From Pratylenchus scribneri (taxonomy: Eukaryota > Nematoda > Chromadorea > Rhabditida > Pratylenchidae), in assembly GCA_030063045.1 (NCBI GenBank), contig JAQSEB010000071.1, positions 620,001 through 684,000 on the forward strand: 64,000 bases of DNA. Direction: 5' to 3'. Positions 45,133-58,390 of the stretch are shown here, piece by piece. Each line of letters opens with the position of its first letter. The first letter of the stretch is position 1. A model generated the notes under the pieces. The model did no database searches and had not been told where the DNA came from. It saw only the letters and a list, made by a program, of their open reading frames with translations. Made by a program: the position numbers and the translations under genes.

Positions 45133-45977
45133 TTTTATATATGTTGCAGCCGACGATCTTGTTTTTTAGCCGATCTCGTTTTTGGTATGTTCTAGTTATC
45201 CTACAGACTTGAATAATAGCTCATTCGATTCGTCAGGGTCGGTTTTCTTTATAAGATTTCAATTTCAGAAAGATTTGACAAGTTTGAACCAAAGTTATGG
45301 CCAATTGAAATTTTCGGTTTAAAAACCGGTTTAGGGGTTAGGGTAGGGTTAGGGTAGGGACAGCATGGGTTCTAGGGGCTCAGGGCTAGGTAGGGGTAGG
45401 GCTAGGAAAAAGAATTAAGACTCTAAGTTGCCTAGGAACTAAGATATGGCCATTTTTCTGATTTTTTTAAACAAGATCGGCTAGCCGAATTCGAAATCGG
45501 CTGAAAAATTAAAAATCGGCTGCAACATATACATACTCCCTCATTTTTTTATATATGTTGCAGCCGATCTCGTTTTTTTAGCCGATCTCGATTTCGGCTA
45601 GCCGATCTCGTTTTTTCTGACAGAAATAGTGTAGTGGCAGACATTGTAGTTTGTGACCAATGGCCATATCTCGGCTCCTAGTCCACTTAGAGTTTTAATT
45701 CTTTTTCCTAGTCCTAATCCCTATCCCATAGCCCCTAAAACCCATGCTGACCCTAAACCTAACCCTAGCCCCTAACCTAGTTAAACCGGTTTGAAAACCC
45801 GAAATTTCAATTGGCCATAACTTTGGTTCAAACTTGTCAAATCTTTCTGAAATTGAAATCTTATAAAGAAAACTGACCCTGACGAATCGATTGAGCTATT
45901 GATCAAGTCTATACGATAACTAGAACATGCCGAAAACGAGATCGGCTAAAAAACGAGATCGGCTGCAACATATACAT
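45133..45977. mobile_element. Inverted foldback pair, copy 2, with 38-bp insertion
   Basis: Counterpart of 1507-2313. It carries an extra 38 bp (about 45573-45610) of AGCCGATCTCG and TCGGCTAGCCGAT words at the centre, so its second unit has a longer palindromic terminus than copy 1. Confidence 0.8.
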
Positions 45978-46141
45978 ATAATACATATAACTAACAAAAT
46001 AGGGTTATCAATAAAAATCCATTCTCTAGAAAAAACATTCATCCCTCTTATCGAGCTGTGTTAGAAGCTAGTCAAATATACAAAAAATAAGAAAAATTTA
46101 AAAATTTGCAAAATTATTTAATGTGAAAATTTGATAACTAA

Positions 46142-46761
46142 AGGTAATAGTCTAGTTTGTTCCCCGCATTTTTTCAAAAAATATTTTTCGATTTTATTTT
46201 TCTCTAAAAACGTGTATTTAGGGGTTTTCGATGATGGGTAATCCGAATTTATCATTTATTTTTCATGAATTAAATTTCCTGAACCAGTAAAGGTTTGCAA
46301 AGCGGTTTCGAAAAATTGAACTCCGGTATTTTTTGTCAAATTATACATCATTTGACGCTTATCAATGAGCTGATCGCGAATCGCAATTTATTTCGCATGA
46401 AACCCAAAAGCAAAAAAGTTATGGCCATAAAAATTAATAAGGTGTATACGTGGCCCGTGGCCCACCTGACTAAAATGGCCATGACTTTTTTGTTTTTGAA
46501 TTTTATGCGCAAAACATGGCAGAATTGATATCAGCTCATCGAGACGCGTCGATTGATATATAATTTGACCCAAAATACCAAAGTTCAATTTTTGAAACTG
46601 GTTTGTAAACCTATACTGGTTCAGCCAATAAAGATAATGAAAAACTAATGCCAAATTCGGATTCCCCCTTATCGAAAACCCCTAAATACACGTTTTTAGC
46701 GAAAAATAAAATCGAAAAATATTTTTTAAAAAAATGTGAGGAACAAACTAGACTATTACCT
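46142..46761. mobile_element. Foldback element, 620 bp, copy 2
   Basis: Counterpart of 2478-3097; no difference noticed. Confidence 0.8.
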
Positions 46762-47080
46762 AACTAAATTTTCCAAATTATAAATCCCTTAAATTATAGG
46801 TTATTGCTTATGAGGAAAAATTTAAAAGAAGAATTTGTTTCGAGAATGAACCTACAATAAACAATGTTGTTATTAGAAAGCAAACCAAGCGGGTACGAGC
46901 ATTTGTAATTTTTTGCATAATTTGTATTTTGATCACTGAAAAATTAAAATAATATTATTTCATTTAAAATTTTAATAACTCAAAAAGTGAAATAAATTAT
47001 AATGAGATCAAAAATTAATGAATTACTACATTTTATAAAATTTTGGAATTTTACTAATGGGAATTTAATTAATTTATTTT

Positions 47081-47338
47081 TTACTTTTCTTCTTGATTCG
47101 GCTGATCATTGATATTGATCATATCTGATTTATGCCAATTGTTCTGTTTGATAAACCAATTAAATTTTTTAAAGAATGAATATGCAGCAGATAGGATTCG
47201 TTTCGAATAGTTAATTGCTTTGATACATTGGTTATAAAAGCACAAGCAAAACATTTTAAAAACGATAAAAATAAATATCCAAACAAAATATTGATCGTCC
47301 GCAGAAAAGTGTGATTCAGATTTTGAAGGAGGAGGCAT
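47081..47338 (-). CDS. Possible small membrane protein, 85 aa, copy 2
   Basis: Identical frame to 3417..3674, with one hydrophobic segment at about residues 18-35. Coding status is equally uncertain. Confidence 0.3.
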   Translation of the reverse strand: MPPPSKSESHFSADDQYFVWIFIFIVFKMFCLCFYNQCIKAINYSKRILSAAYSFFKKFNWFIKQNNWHKSDMININDQPNQEEK

Positions 47339-47428
47339 TGTTATGTGTTCTAAAATGGAAATAAATCAATAGGCTAGAAATTTGAATATTATTGCATACG
47401 GGATATAAGAAAAGAAGGCTGTACTATA

Positions 47429-48014
47429 GTATTCGTACACCGAGCTCATAGCATGTACGCTATACCATTCGATTCCTCTCGTCGAGCTGAGTTCGAATCT
47501 GCAAAAATTTTCTGCCGGAGGTGCATAGTACAAAAATTACAGTATGAAATTTGAAAAAGTAAAGGGTCCCCCTATGGGTCGAAACTCGAAAAAATTTTGA
47601 AATTTTTTTCGTGGACAAATAATAGTTCAATCGACGCGTCTCAATGAGCAGAGCACGAATCTGTCATAGATTTCGCATAAAACCCGAAAATGGCCATTTT
47701 TAATTTCAAAGTTAGGACTAGGATTAGGGGTTTAGGGCTAGGGTTAGGGTTATGGTAGGGTCGGCATGGATCCTAGGGGCTAATAAGGGCTAGGGATAGG
47801 TAGGGGCTAGGGTGTAATTTTGTCAACAAAAATTTTTTGAAAATTTTCGATCCAAAGGGGGGACCCTTTACTTTTACATTCTCTGCTTTTTTACTATACT
47901 GTAACTTTTTTTTCTAAGCGCCTCCGGCAGAAAATTTTTGCAGATTCGAATTCAGCTCGACGAGAGGAATCGAATGGTATAGCGTACATGCTATGAGCTC
48001 GGTGTACGAATATT
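47429..48014. mobile_element. Foldback with TTAGGG-like core, copy 2
   Basis: Counterpart of 3765-4350; no difference noticed. Confidence 0.82.
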
Positions 48015-49083
48015 ATAGTGACCCCGAAAATAAGGATAATTCTTTGTTAAATTATTTTTTAAAAATTTATTTTTATGTGCAATTTTTACTAAAAGTGATG
48101 GAATATTTGCCACGTTATTTTTTCGTCATTTGGATTTAAATTGCTTAAATTAATTCTAAAGTTGATGGAATGTTTGTCACGTTATTTTTTCGTCATTTAA
48201 ATTTTTAGGAGAGAGATTGGGCGAAAAAAGGAAAAGGAGGCGGACCCAAATTCCCCTTTTTATTGAAAACTGTGAACCATAAAAGTTTTTTTTTTCTCAT
48301 CTACCTTCACTTTTCATCTTTGGGAAACCATTTTACATTCAAAAAATGAACGTTTTAAACCATTGTGCCGAAAGCACATTAACTAGGCATATAAATGTAA
48401 AAAATTAATTTATTTAAATTGAAGCAAATTATAAAAACAAGCAAATAAGCAATTCATTCATCCATTTATTCAATGCCATCTTTTTTCAAGAAATATATTT
48501 TGTTGACGATGAAACGAAAATGACCGCCATCTCTTCGCACAAAAAGCGTGAACAACAAGCAAAGGGAATTTTTTTCCTTTCTCGACATTTATTTATAAAT
48601 TTTATTTTTATTAAATTTTTTGAGATCTGAAGTGCAATAAATAATTAATTTTGTGTTAAAAATTGTTATTAATCGTTTTTTTTTTTAAATTTTTATCTAA
48701 TCATCATATTGTACTAGTAATAAATTTGTCAATATTCTTGCTTTCATTAAAAATTGCCAACATTTTTTATTTCTAATTTTTATTATAATTAAAAATTATG
48801 GTTTTTTTATTTTATTTAAAGTTGTAATTCACAATGTTCGACGATGCTTTTTTACTTTAATATCAGTGATAATATGATAAAAGGATCAAGAATTTTGTTG
48901 GGATAAAATATAAAATTAATTATAAAAATAATTTTTGCAACAAATATTTACATTATTCCTGTAAAATCATAATAGACTAAATAAGAAGTTATGGCTTTAA
49001 AGAATTGGAATTTTAATTTTATGACAGTAAATTTTTAATATTTTTTACTAAATTTAATTAGTAATAGAACAATGGCTATATAC

Positions 49084-49584
49084 TAGGGTTCAGCGGTACC
49101 GGTACTTTGGACCAAAATCGGTACCGGTACTTGCCGGTACCAGCCTACTCGGTATTCGGTACCGGTACTGGGTTTAGGGTCGGTACCCGGTATCGGTACT
49201 CGGCATCGGTCGGTACCGGTACTAGTCGGTACTGACGGTACTGGAGAAAAATGGTAAAAAATCATAAAAATTTTTAAAAAATCAATTTTTTTTCTTTCAA
49301 AAATCAAAAATTTTTGATAAAGAGAAATAAAAAATAGCTTCATAAAAGATTTAAATTTGACTGAAATTTTCATTTTAAAGAAAAAAATTTAAAAAAAAAA
49401 TAAAAATTTGGCCAAAAATGCCATTTTAGGGGGTGCATGTCAGTACCGACTAGTACCGAGTTGAAAAAACGGTACCGGTAGTACCGATGTCGGTACCGGT
49501 ACTGGCAAAATCGGTACCGGTACTGGCCAAAGGCCGGTACTTCGGTACCAGTACCGACCGGTACTGCGGTACCGCTGAACCCTA
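49084..49584. mobile_element. GGTACC-rich foldback, copy 2
   Basis: Counterpart of 5420-5920, with the same CTATATAC target duplication on both sides. Confidence 0.9.
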
Positions 49585-49615
49585 CTATATACTTTAGTTA
49601 ATATCCAGAATTATT

Positions 49616-49843
49616 TCAAAAACAATTTCCCAAATAATTCGGCTTTTTCTCTGATGAGTTCTAAAAATTTAAATGAATTTTTGAATAGTTTGATTGTCAA
49701 TAATAGATGGAATTGGATGACATCTTACTGGCAAGGCCTCATTCAAGTAGCCATGGGCATAAAAATAAATGGGCCAGCCCAGTGCAGTCTTCTCCTCCAA
49801 TTCCCTTATGATGGGCATGATAATGATAACAAAGATATAATCG
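49616..49843 (-). pseudogene. Last two exons of an unknown gene, copy 2
   Basis: Exons 49729..49843 and 49616..49660, same sequence as 5952..6179; the 5' part is again not found. Confidence 0.45.
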
Positions 49844-49918
49844 CTGAGAAACTATACAAATAAACAAATTAAACGTAATTAAATAAAATATTATTGTAGT
49901 AATTACAATAATATAGCC

Positions 49919-51351
49919 TACATTTGCGCCGTCAACATTTGCGCCGCCATATAGAAAGAGAATAAAAACAATTCAACAAATGTAAAAAAAGAAGTAGGCC
50001 TCATCAGTAATCAGTAAAGTCCCTTCAATTTTTCTTTAATAATTTGAATTTTGAAACAGCGAATATATTTAGTCTTATCTATTTTCTCCCCTAACAATTT
50101 AATCAAAAATTTGTAAAAGCTTTTTAGTGCCAATATGAATGATGGAAAAAATGCACACTTATTAAGCTCTTCAGACAAATTTTGTATGATATTCATATAT
50201 TTCAAATTGCTGAATTGTTCAGTTTTTCGCTAAGCACAGAGGTTTGATAGGAAAAAATTGAAGGGACTGTACTGATGAGGTCCACCCTTCTTTTTTTACA
50301 TTTATTATTAAATTGTTTTTATTCTTTTTTTTTCGTGCGGGTGCGTTTCGTAAAAAGTGTAAAATGTCGCGTTTCGTAAAAAAAGTGTAAAAATGTCGCG
50401 TTTCGTAAAAAAAGTGTAAAAATGTCAAAAACGTATAGGGAGTCCCTCATCTTAAAGGCAGCCACTTTTCATGAAATTTTGTCTATTTTTAGGCCATAAG
50501 ATGCCTACACCTAAACAGTTATTTTTATATGCTAAATATTCATGCCTCGAAAATTATGGCCATAAAACCTATTTTTCGGCACTTTTGGCCATAGTGCCTA
50601 TCTCCTTATATAGATGACATAAAATTATGATCTGTATGTCATTTTTTGTAGAGAATTTTATGGGCTATAATATTGGTATATGTTTTCAGCATGATTACAT
50701 CACAGGAGTTATGGTCCATTGTAAATTGACAAATAATATTTTAAAAAAAATCGATTAAAAATTTTTAAAAAATTTTAGATATAGGAATCATTTACCAATA
50801 TTATAGCCCATAAAATTCTCTACAAAAAATGACATACAGATCATAATTTTATGTCATCTATATAAGGAGATAGGCACTATGGCCAAAAGTGCCGAAAAAT
50901 AGGTTTTATGGCCATAATTTTCGAGGCATGAATATTTAGCATATAAAAATAACTGTTTAGGTGTAGGCATCTTATGGCCTAAAAATAGACAAAATTTCAT
51001 GAAAAGTGGCTGCCTTTAAGATGAGGGACTCCCTATACGTTTTTGACATTTTTACTTTTTTTACGAAACGCGACATTTTACACTTTTTTTACGAAACGCG
51101 ACATTTTACACTTTTTTTACGAAACGCGACATTTTACACTTTTTTTACGAAATGCAACATTTTACACTTTTTACGAAACGCGACAGCACCTTTTTTTTAA
51201 TGTTGCGGCGCAAATGTGGCGGCGCAAATGTTGGCGGCGCAAATGTGGCGGCGCAAATGTTGGCGGCGCAAATGTGGCGGCGCAAATGTGGCGGCGCAAA
51301 TGTGGCGGCGCAAATGTTGGCGGCGCAAATGTGGCGGCGCAAAAGAGGAAT
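49919..51351. mobile_element. Nested foldback complex, copy 2
   Basis: Counterpart of 6255-7645. The array of the ACGAAACGCGAC unit has one more 28-bp unit here, and the GCGGCGCAAATG array differs by about one 14-bp unit, which accounts for the 42-bp shift in register. Confidence 0.8.
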
Positions 51352-52614
51352 CACGTGTTTGACGGCAAAGGTAGAGGAATTATCGCAGCCCCAATGTGTT
51401 GGCCAACTTGTATGTTTGGTCAACTATTTTAGCTAAAATTATATAGCTGGAACCGCTCATTTGAATAGACTTTTGGAAAAGGGCTGAAAAATGGAAAAAA
51501 TTGATAAGTCCTGGGGCATATATTTTACAGAAATTTTGTACAGTAATTCCGGTACTAGTCAGTTAACAAGGGGAGAGGGCCAAACCGATAACAGGAGGCA
51601 GAAGAAATTAAGAGGGGGACACCAAAAAATTCATTATATTCTGTCCCTTCCACCCCAAAAAAATAGTACGGGAGGGAATTCTAACCCTAAAATTTGACCT
51701 AATGCTAGCCTTAAAACTAACTTTACCCTACCACTAAATTCATCAGGGATTTAATCAAACTTTAAGGATAGGGCCGGATGGGTTTCGCCGACCACCAAAT
51801 TCTAGACGGCTAGGTCGTAGCATTGCGGGAACGATGGTCTCCATCAAATTGGTCCCAATAAGCAAAACGTCTAAATCTCAATTGGTTTGGCTTGCTAACC
51901 TTAACCTCTAACAACAATCATAAAATTACAATTAAATAACCAAAAAATAACTGAAGATTTATCACATCTCATTAAAGATTCAACAAAAAAATATGCAAAT
52001 AAAGAGTGGAAGTATTATAAACAATTGTTATTGTTACAAAAATAATTGCATATCTCCAATTTATAAATATTCATTTTGTTTTTTTTTTTTTTTATTTTAT
52101 AATTATCGGGTCCAAAGTATGTACAATCACTAATTTTTCGAATAATATTTTCAATTATTATTTCACAGTGAAATCATTTTTAATTTAATATGTGTCATTT
52201 AAGCTGATTCATTAAAATTTTCACCAATAAAATTTGTACACGAATACGTATGATGTTTTTGGGGTGAGAAGAGGACTATTGCCCATTGCCCAATTATCCA
52301 TTTTTTCATTTCTTATTTTTTGTCGAATTTGGCCTAAAACTAATAATGAATTTTTAAATTATAATTAAATCCAATTAAAATAATTTTATTCATTTGATTT
52401 TAACAAAATTACCACAATAATAATGAAAAATATAAATAAAATTTATTGATAATTATACATTATTCTGTCATAAAATTCTCGGCTAAAAATTTTTCCTCGC
52501 ACATTTTTATTTAATATCATTTCTACATATTGCTCCAATTTTCAATTTTTTTTATCACAATCCACTTTTTTAAGAGTTCACAAATTTTCAAAATATTCCT
52601 AATTCAACTCCAAA

Positions 52615-53441
52615 ATGAAAGCATCGACTTCTACCATCAAATTCTTTGCCTTCATTCCAATCATTTTTGTGTTCGTCCTGGCCAATTTGGACGGTGTCCA
52701 TCCATTGCAATGCTGGTCTGGCATTAGTCACAAAGGATTTTCTGCAGTTGAATGCCCAGAAGGATCATCTGCTGGATGCCTCGTGTATGAATGTAAATTT
52801 AGAATTGATTAAGATAGAATACCATTGATGGTTAAAATTTATTAGGCGGTACTTCATCTGTAAAATTATGCAATGTGATGAATTTCTTAACGGTGGAGGA
52901 CTGCAAAACTCGCGCATTTTGCCTTGATATTTCGACTGGCATCAAATATCGTGCTAAGAACTGCACTCTTTGCGAGGGCAATCTTTGCAATGGTGAAGGT
53001 ATGGCAAAAAAGTTTGTCAGATCTGATAAAAAAAATTTAGCTAAAATATTTGTACAAAAAAATTATTGAAATCATATGGAAGGGAGGGGGGAATGATATA
53101 GGTATAAAATTTTTCCAAAAAATTTTTTTATTAATGAAGATAAATTAACGATTGATCTTCTTATCAATCAATAGAATATTTAAATTGTTGAATTTTAATT
53201 ATAGAACTAATGAAAAAAAAGTTGAATTCAAATAATTGATATCCATTGATTAAATTATTTAGAGACTACTCCAACAATCATTACTACAACTGCAACAACT
53301 GTGAATCCTGAAAATGGCAATGGAAAACCCCCTGCTGTTGCTGCTGAAAATGGAGTCTCAACTTTTGCTTCAAATGGACATTTCATCATTGAGATGCTAC
53401 TTTTTCTTGCATTGGACTTAATTGCAATTATTGCAATTTGA
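52615..53441 (+). CDS. Ly6/three-finger protein, copy 2
   Basis: Exons 52615..52792, 52846..52992 and 53263..53441 encode the same 167-residue protein as the gene at 8908..9734: signal peptide, ten-cysteine three-finger domain ending CEGNLCN, hydrophobic GPI-type tail. No coding change was seen between the copies. Confidence 0.82.
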
Positions 53442-53919
53442 TTTGTTGGAACAGAGAAAGAGGAGGAAGATAATGTCAAAATGTATTGACATTTGACAAT
53501 AAAATGATTACCTTGACAGACATACATAAATTCTTTTATTATCCCTTTTGTCTCCATTTTTGTATTTTCGGCTAATTTTTCTTTCGGGATAAAAATTTTA
53601 CAATAATTATGTATTTTTGCTCTTTTTATGATAATTTTAAGATTTAATGATAAATAATAGTAGAATATTTTAATTTAATTTAAATTAAGAATTAATTTTC
53701 TTAATCAAAATCAAATAATAAAAAATAAATTGAAATCATTTAAAATCCCTTTTTATGCAATGAAAATAAATTAAAAATAAGTCCTTTCAGAATAACATGA
53801 ATTTTACTTTTAAAATACCAAATCTAGGTTCAATCTTGTCAAAAAATGTCGAATACATTTTACAGAATTTTTCTGTAAAAATTTAATCCATTTGTTTCTT
53901 TCCTTCCTCTTCGTAAATT

Positions 53920-55342
53920 TTAGTATTCATGGATAAATGTTTTGATGGGTCTGCTGCTGATCCCCCAGTGAATCTCCTCGGATTGTTCAGGTAGGACATT
54001 TTGTGCCGCATTTTCCACTTCATTTTTGGGCGAATCACCACTGGTCACTTTATCACTCGATTTCCAAACAATTTCTTCACCTTCTACTTCATCCACTTTC
54101 TCATTTTTGGGCGATCAAACTACGACAAAGTTTTTCGGCTTTGGACTTAATTTACTAGCCGCAATATCGCCGGATTTCAGCACAATTTCTTCAGATTCCG
54201 CAAAATCATCATTTTTCATTTTCAAAGGATTTTCATTAGTTTTCGTCCCTTTCGAATTTCCAGAAATATTTTTTGGTGTTTCCACAATCATTTTGTCATT
54301 TTTTTTGATGAACTCGATTCGGTAACAATTTTTTATTTATTAGTTAATGCAAGTTTATTTGACTTCCCACTTTGTGGCCAAGTTTTCGGCTTCTCAGTGT
54401 TTTCTGGAATTAATTTTTCCGGATTATACCCTCCGGACATTGTTTTTCTCAATAGCATTTTCTACTCTTTTTCCATTCGATTTCCTTCTTCCTTTAATTT
54501 TTTATTGACTTTCTCTTCACTTTTCGTTTCCTTATAATTTATGGTAGAAAAAGATGGTAATATTTTCGGGCACTGTTTTAGCTTCAATCATTCTGAGCAC
54601 TTTTTGCCTCACTTCCTTTGGATCTATTATTCGACTAATTGCCTCATCAATTTTTTGGATTTTTTCCAATTCTTCAGAAATATTAAGAAAACTTTTTGGC
54701 AGTTTTCAAAATAATTTCTTCCAATTCCTCGATAAAATGATTCTTTCCCTTCATCATTGGGGGTACGCGACGGTTCATGGTCGGGTCGGCCGGTTCGTGG
54801 CGAACCAGTTTTTGCTTTATAACCCATGTTAATCTAAACCATATTGAATGTTTTTTATATTCATTTGATAGAGCAAAGCATTATCTATCGAATGATATAA
54901 AAATCTTTTTAAAATATTCAAAATAGAGAAAGTTATGAGCTATTGAATAAAAGTGGTCAAAATGGTGTCAATTTTGAAGGTTTTTGATTTTTAAAAAATG
55001 TGAAAATATGTTTCATGATTTGATTTTTATATGGACTGATAGAGAATTTTTTGCTCTATTAAATGATATAAAAAACATTCTAAAGCATTCATTAGGCGCT
55101 GAGCTATTAGCTTTCGCCACGAACCGGCCGCGCCACGAACCGTCCTCCGATCATTGCATATTGACAATTTTATTAATGCCTGACTTTGTTAATTTCCTTC
55201 AATTTTTCTTGAATATATTCAGCCAAATATCGAATATCCGCCAAATGGTAATCATCCACCAGTTTGGGATCATTTCCCGCTAATAATACCAAAAATTTGA
55301 ACAATTTTAACCAACTATTTTCACCAAAAATTTGAACAATTT
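53920..55342 (-). pseudogene. Decayed minus-strand gene, copy 2
   Basis: Same broken frames as 10213..11635, including the in-frame TGA and the foldback insertion (54754-55157). The breaks therefore predate the large duplication. Confidence 0.45.
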
Positions 55343-55405
55343 TACTAAAAATTTACACATTTTTATAATACTATAATGAGAATTGTTAGAGAAACATAAT
55401 ACTAT

Positions 55406-56702
55406 GGGAGCATCCCTACTGGGCGCAGGCCAACTGGGCGCAAAGCTTTATAACATGAAAATAACTGAAGCATTTTCAATAAATATTATGTCAGATTAAA
55501 GAGCTTGAAAATCTCTATCGATTAATATAGAATTCATATGAAATGGTTTAAAATTCAAAGAGTTATGCCCAAAAATGTCGAAAAAATGATGAAAAATAGA
55601 GTTATAGACTTAATCTCAAAACTATATTTTCGGTAAAACTAAACCAATCTTTTTAAGTTATATACCAGGGATGCATATCGTCCTCAAAAAAAATCCGATA
55701 CCCGATATCCGATATGACCCAAAAAATTCCGATAGCCGATATCCGAAATCCGATACGCCAAAAAATCCGATATTTTCCGATATCCGATAATGATACGATA
55801 TTTTTTGGAAAAAAATTTTTAAAATTTTTTTTACGAAAATTTAAAATAAAATTTTTTTATTCAAATACAGTCAATATTTGAAGTCTTAAATTTTTAAATT
55901 ATAGTTCTAAACAACATTTTAATATTTTCTGTTGATAATTTTATTCTAATAAACGAAACCGACCCCTGTCAAATTTCCAGTCTTCTTGGAAAGTAGCCGA
56001 GCAGTGAAATTTTTCATCCAAAAATTGGCCCGAAAATGGCCGCGCAGCGAAAAATTTGACCAAAAATTGTCCCGAAAATGGCCACGCAGTGAAATTTTTT
56101 GCAAATATTATTTTGATTATGGTGCCGAAAATTGTCATCTTTAATTAAAATTTCAATTAAAAATTTATTCCGGAATGCTGCGATAGGCGCTTTCGTAAAA
56201 AATTTTAAAAAATAAACCCTTTTCCTTTCTAAAATTGACGTTCTTACTCGGCTGATTTGGTAGCTTCTGAAATATTTTATTAGAAATATAGTAGTCGATA
56301 GTCGTATATACACTACATACATAATACATATCTAAAAAATATTTGCAAATATTAAATTATTTTTAGTTTTTTAACCGTTCTTTTCCTTAAAAAGTTATAA
56401 TAAAAAACATAGCTATGAAAGGAATCGAACTTTCGCCTATTCTTCTTAAGAAAGAGAGATAACCGCCTACACTAAAGGTCAATTGGTAAAATTATATAAT
56501 CCGATATCATATCGTCTTTTTCCAAAAAATCCCATACCCGATATCCGATACGATATGCATCCCTGTTATATACCATTCAATAGCTAAGATTTGGCCCTCC
56601 AATATGACATTAACCTTGTTGGAAACGGTACAATACTTCAAAATTTATGACATGCCAAACTTTCTCGCGCCCAGTTGGCCTGCGCCCAGTAGGGGTGTAC
56701 CC
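55406..56702. mobile_element. Nested transposon pair, copy 2
   Basis: Outer element 55406-56702 and inner GATATC-word element 55666-56565, with the same 9-bp and 8-bp target duplications as copy 1. Differences are one substitution (counterpart of 12467) and one A missing from a run near 56406. The tRNA-like stretch lies at about 56411-56486. Confidence 0.87.
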
Positions 56703-57006
56703 TAATACTATGTATGTTTGCTGTAAAATCGCTAGCCATACAAATAACAAAAATGGCTACGAATGTTGCCATTTATAATTGGTAACGGGATTGGTCATGA
56801 ATAAATGGTGCGGGAATTTAATGATGAATTGTTGAATATGAACAATTGCAAAAAATAATAAATTGTTGGATTATTAAGAAAATAAAATAGAATTGAGTGT
56901 TGCAAAAAGATTTTTGATGTAGATTTGTTTAGAAAATGCAATTTAAATATGGGGATGTGAATACGGGATAATTATATCATTCGACGACTTTTGTTCTTCT
57001 TTCTTC

Positions 57007-57311
57007 TTATAACCGAGATCTGTGCAACCATTTGTGAAGGTTAATTCCGCAATAATTAATAAATACAACAACTAAATTAAGGTAGATCTTCGCAAAAATG
57101 TTATGGTGCTCGCTGAATCCAATGGTGAAAAAGATCTTGATAAATGCCGAAATATGATGGGACCAGTTGAAAAGGTTTGCATATTCCCAAAAAACAAAAT
57201 AATCTAAAATAAAGGATGGCCAAAACACCGATGGTCCAAAGGGAGTTGAAAATCATATTATGGCAGTTCAATAAGTAAATATTGACCAAATAGTAGTTCT
57301 TCAGTCTATTT
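57007..57311 (-). pseudogene. Membrane-protein remnant, copy 2
   Basis: Same frame break as 13301..13605; one substitution changes a codon from Val to Phe in one frame and Cys to Phe in the other. Confidence 0.38.
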
Positions 57312-58390
57312 ACCTAATCAAAGACATTTAACATTTTTTCCTCGATTTTTAAAAATTTCACATGCTAGATGAGGACACTGTAGGCTTTCCAATTTTATTT
57401 CACCTTCCTGAATTGGCAATTGATTTACCAAATTTAAAATGCTTTTTACCCCCAATAAATTCCTCCAATTTTCACAACATTAAAATTTGATGCCAAATTC
57501 CCCTTTGAACTCTCCTATTAGTGAGCGATGTTATTGTTGTGTTGTCCCGAAAAAATGGTGGCCAATTTCCCACTTCTTTCACAGAGGTCTCCAACTGGGC
57601 CATTCCTGCCTCCCCAACCCATCCACAATCCATCCACCTTTTCCCGCCTGAAGCATCGATTGCCTTGCGGGGCATTCCGCCAGCCAGGAGAATGGCATCC
57701 ATCCTCATTGTGCCAATTGAGTGCTTCATCCCCTCTCTATTCCCTTCACAATATTGTTTGTCCAGCCGCTTCATTTGACATTCCCCTCTTTGTGCTGTTC
57801 ATCCAATTCCACTTATAATTTCCATTCCACCCTCAAATCCTCTTACCCATTTCAATTACCAAGAAAGGAGTAAAAATACCACGACACATCATTGCACTTT
57901 AATATTTTCAAATATTGTTTTATTGTGCACATTAATAGATAGTAGAGAGAGTCTATTGTTGTTTTTTGTTATTGTTTGGCACTCGTTTTAAAGTTGTCCA
58001 AAATCGGTTTTAAACCGAAGTTTTTTAGTTTAGATTTTGGCCTATTTTCGAATCTCTGTTCGGTTTTGGCATATTTTTGAATCTCGGTTTCAGTTTTTGG
58101 GCTAAAAATGTACGATTTAACGGTTAACCGACTTTTGACAACCGTAACCATTTTGACCATTTATTTGATATTTTGATCCCTCATTCTCCTTAATTTCCAC
58201 CCTCAAACCTCTTCCTAATTTTGATTTCCAAAAAGAAATGAAAAAAATGCAATGCATTATTGCACTTTCATTGTGCCTGAATTATTGTTGTTTTAGTCAT
58301 TTATTCACTCATTTTAATTCCCATTCTTTAATAATTTTCATTCCCCAACCACCTTCTAATTTTTAAAATTTCAAGAGGAAGTCACAACAA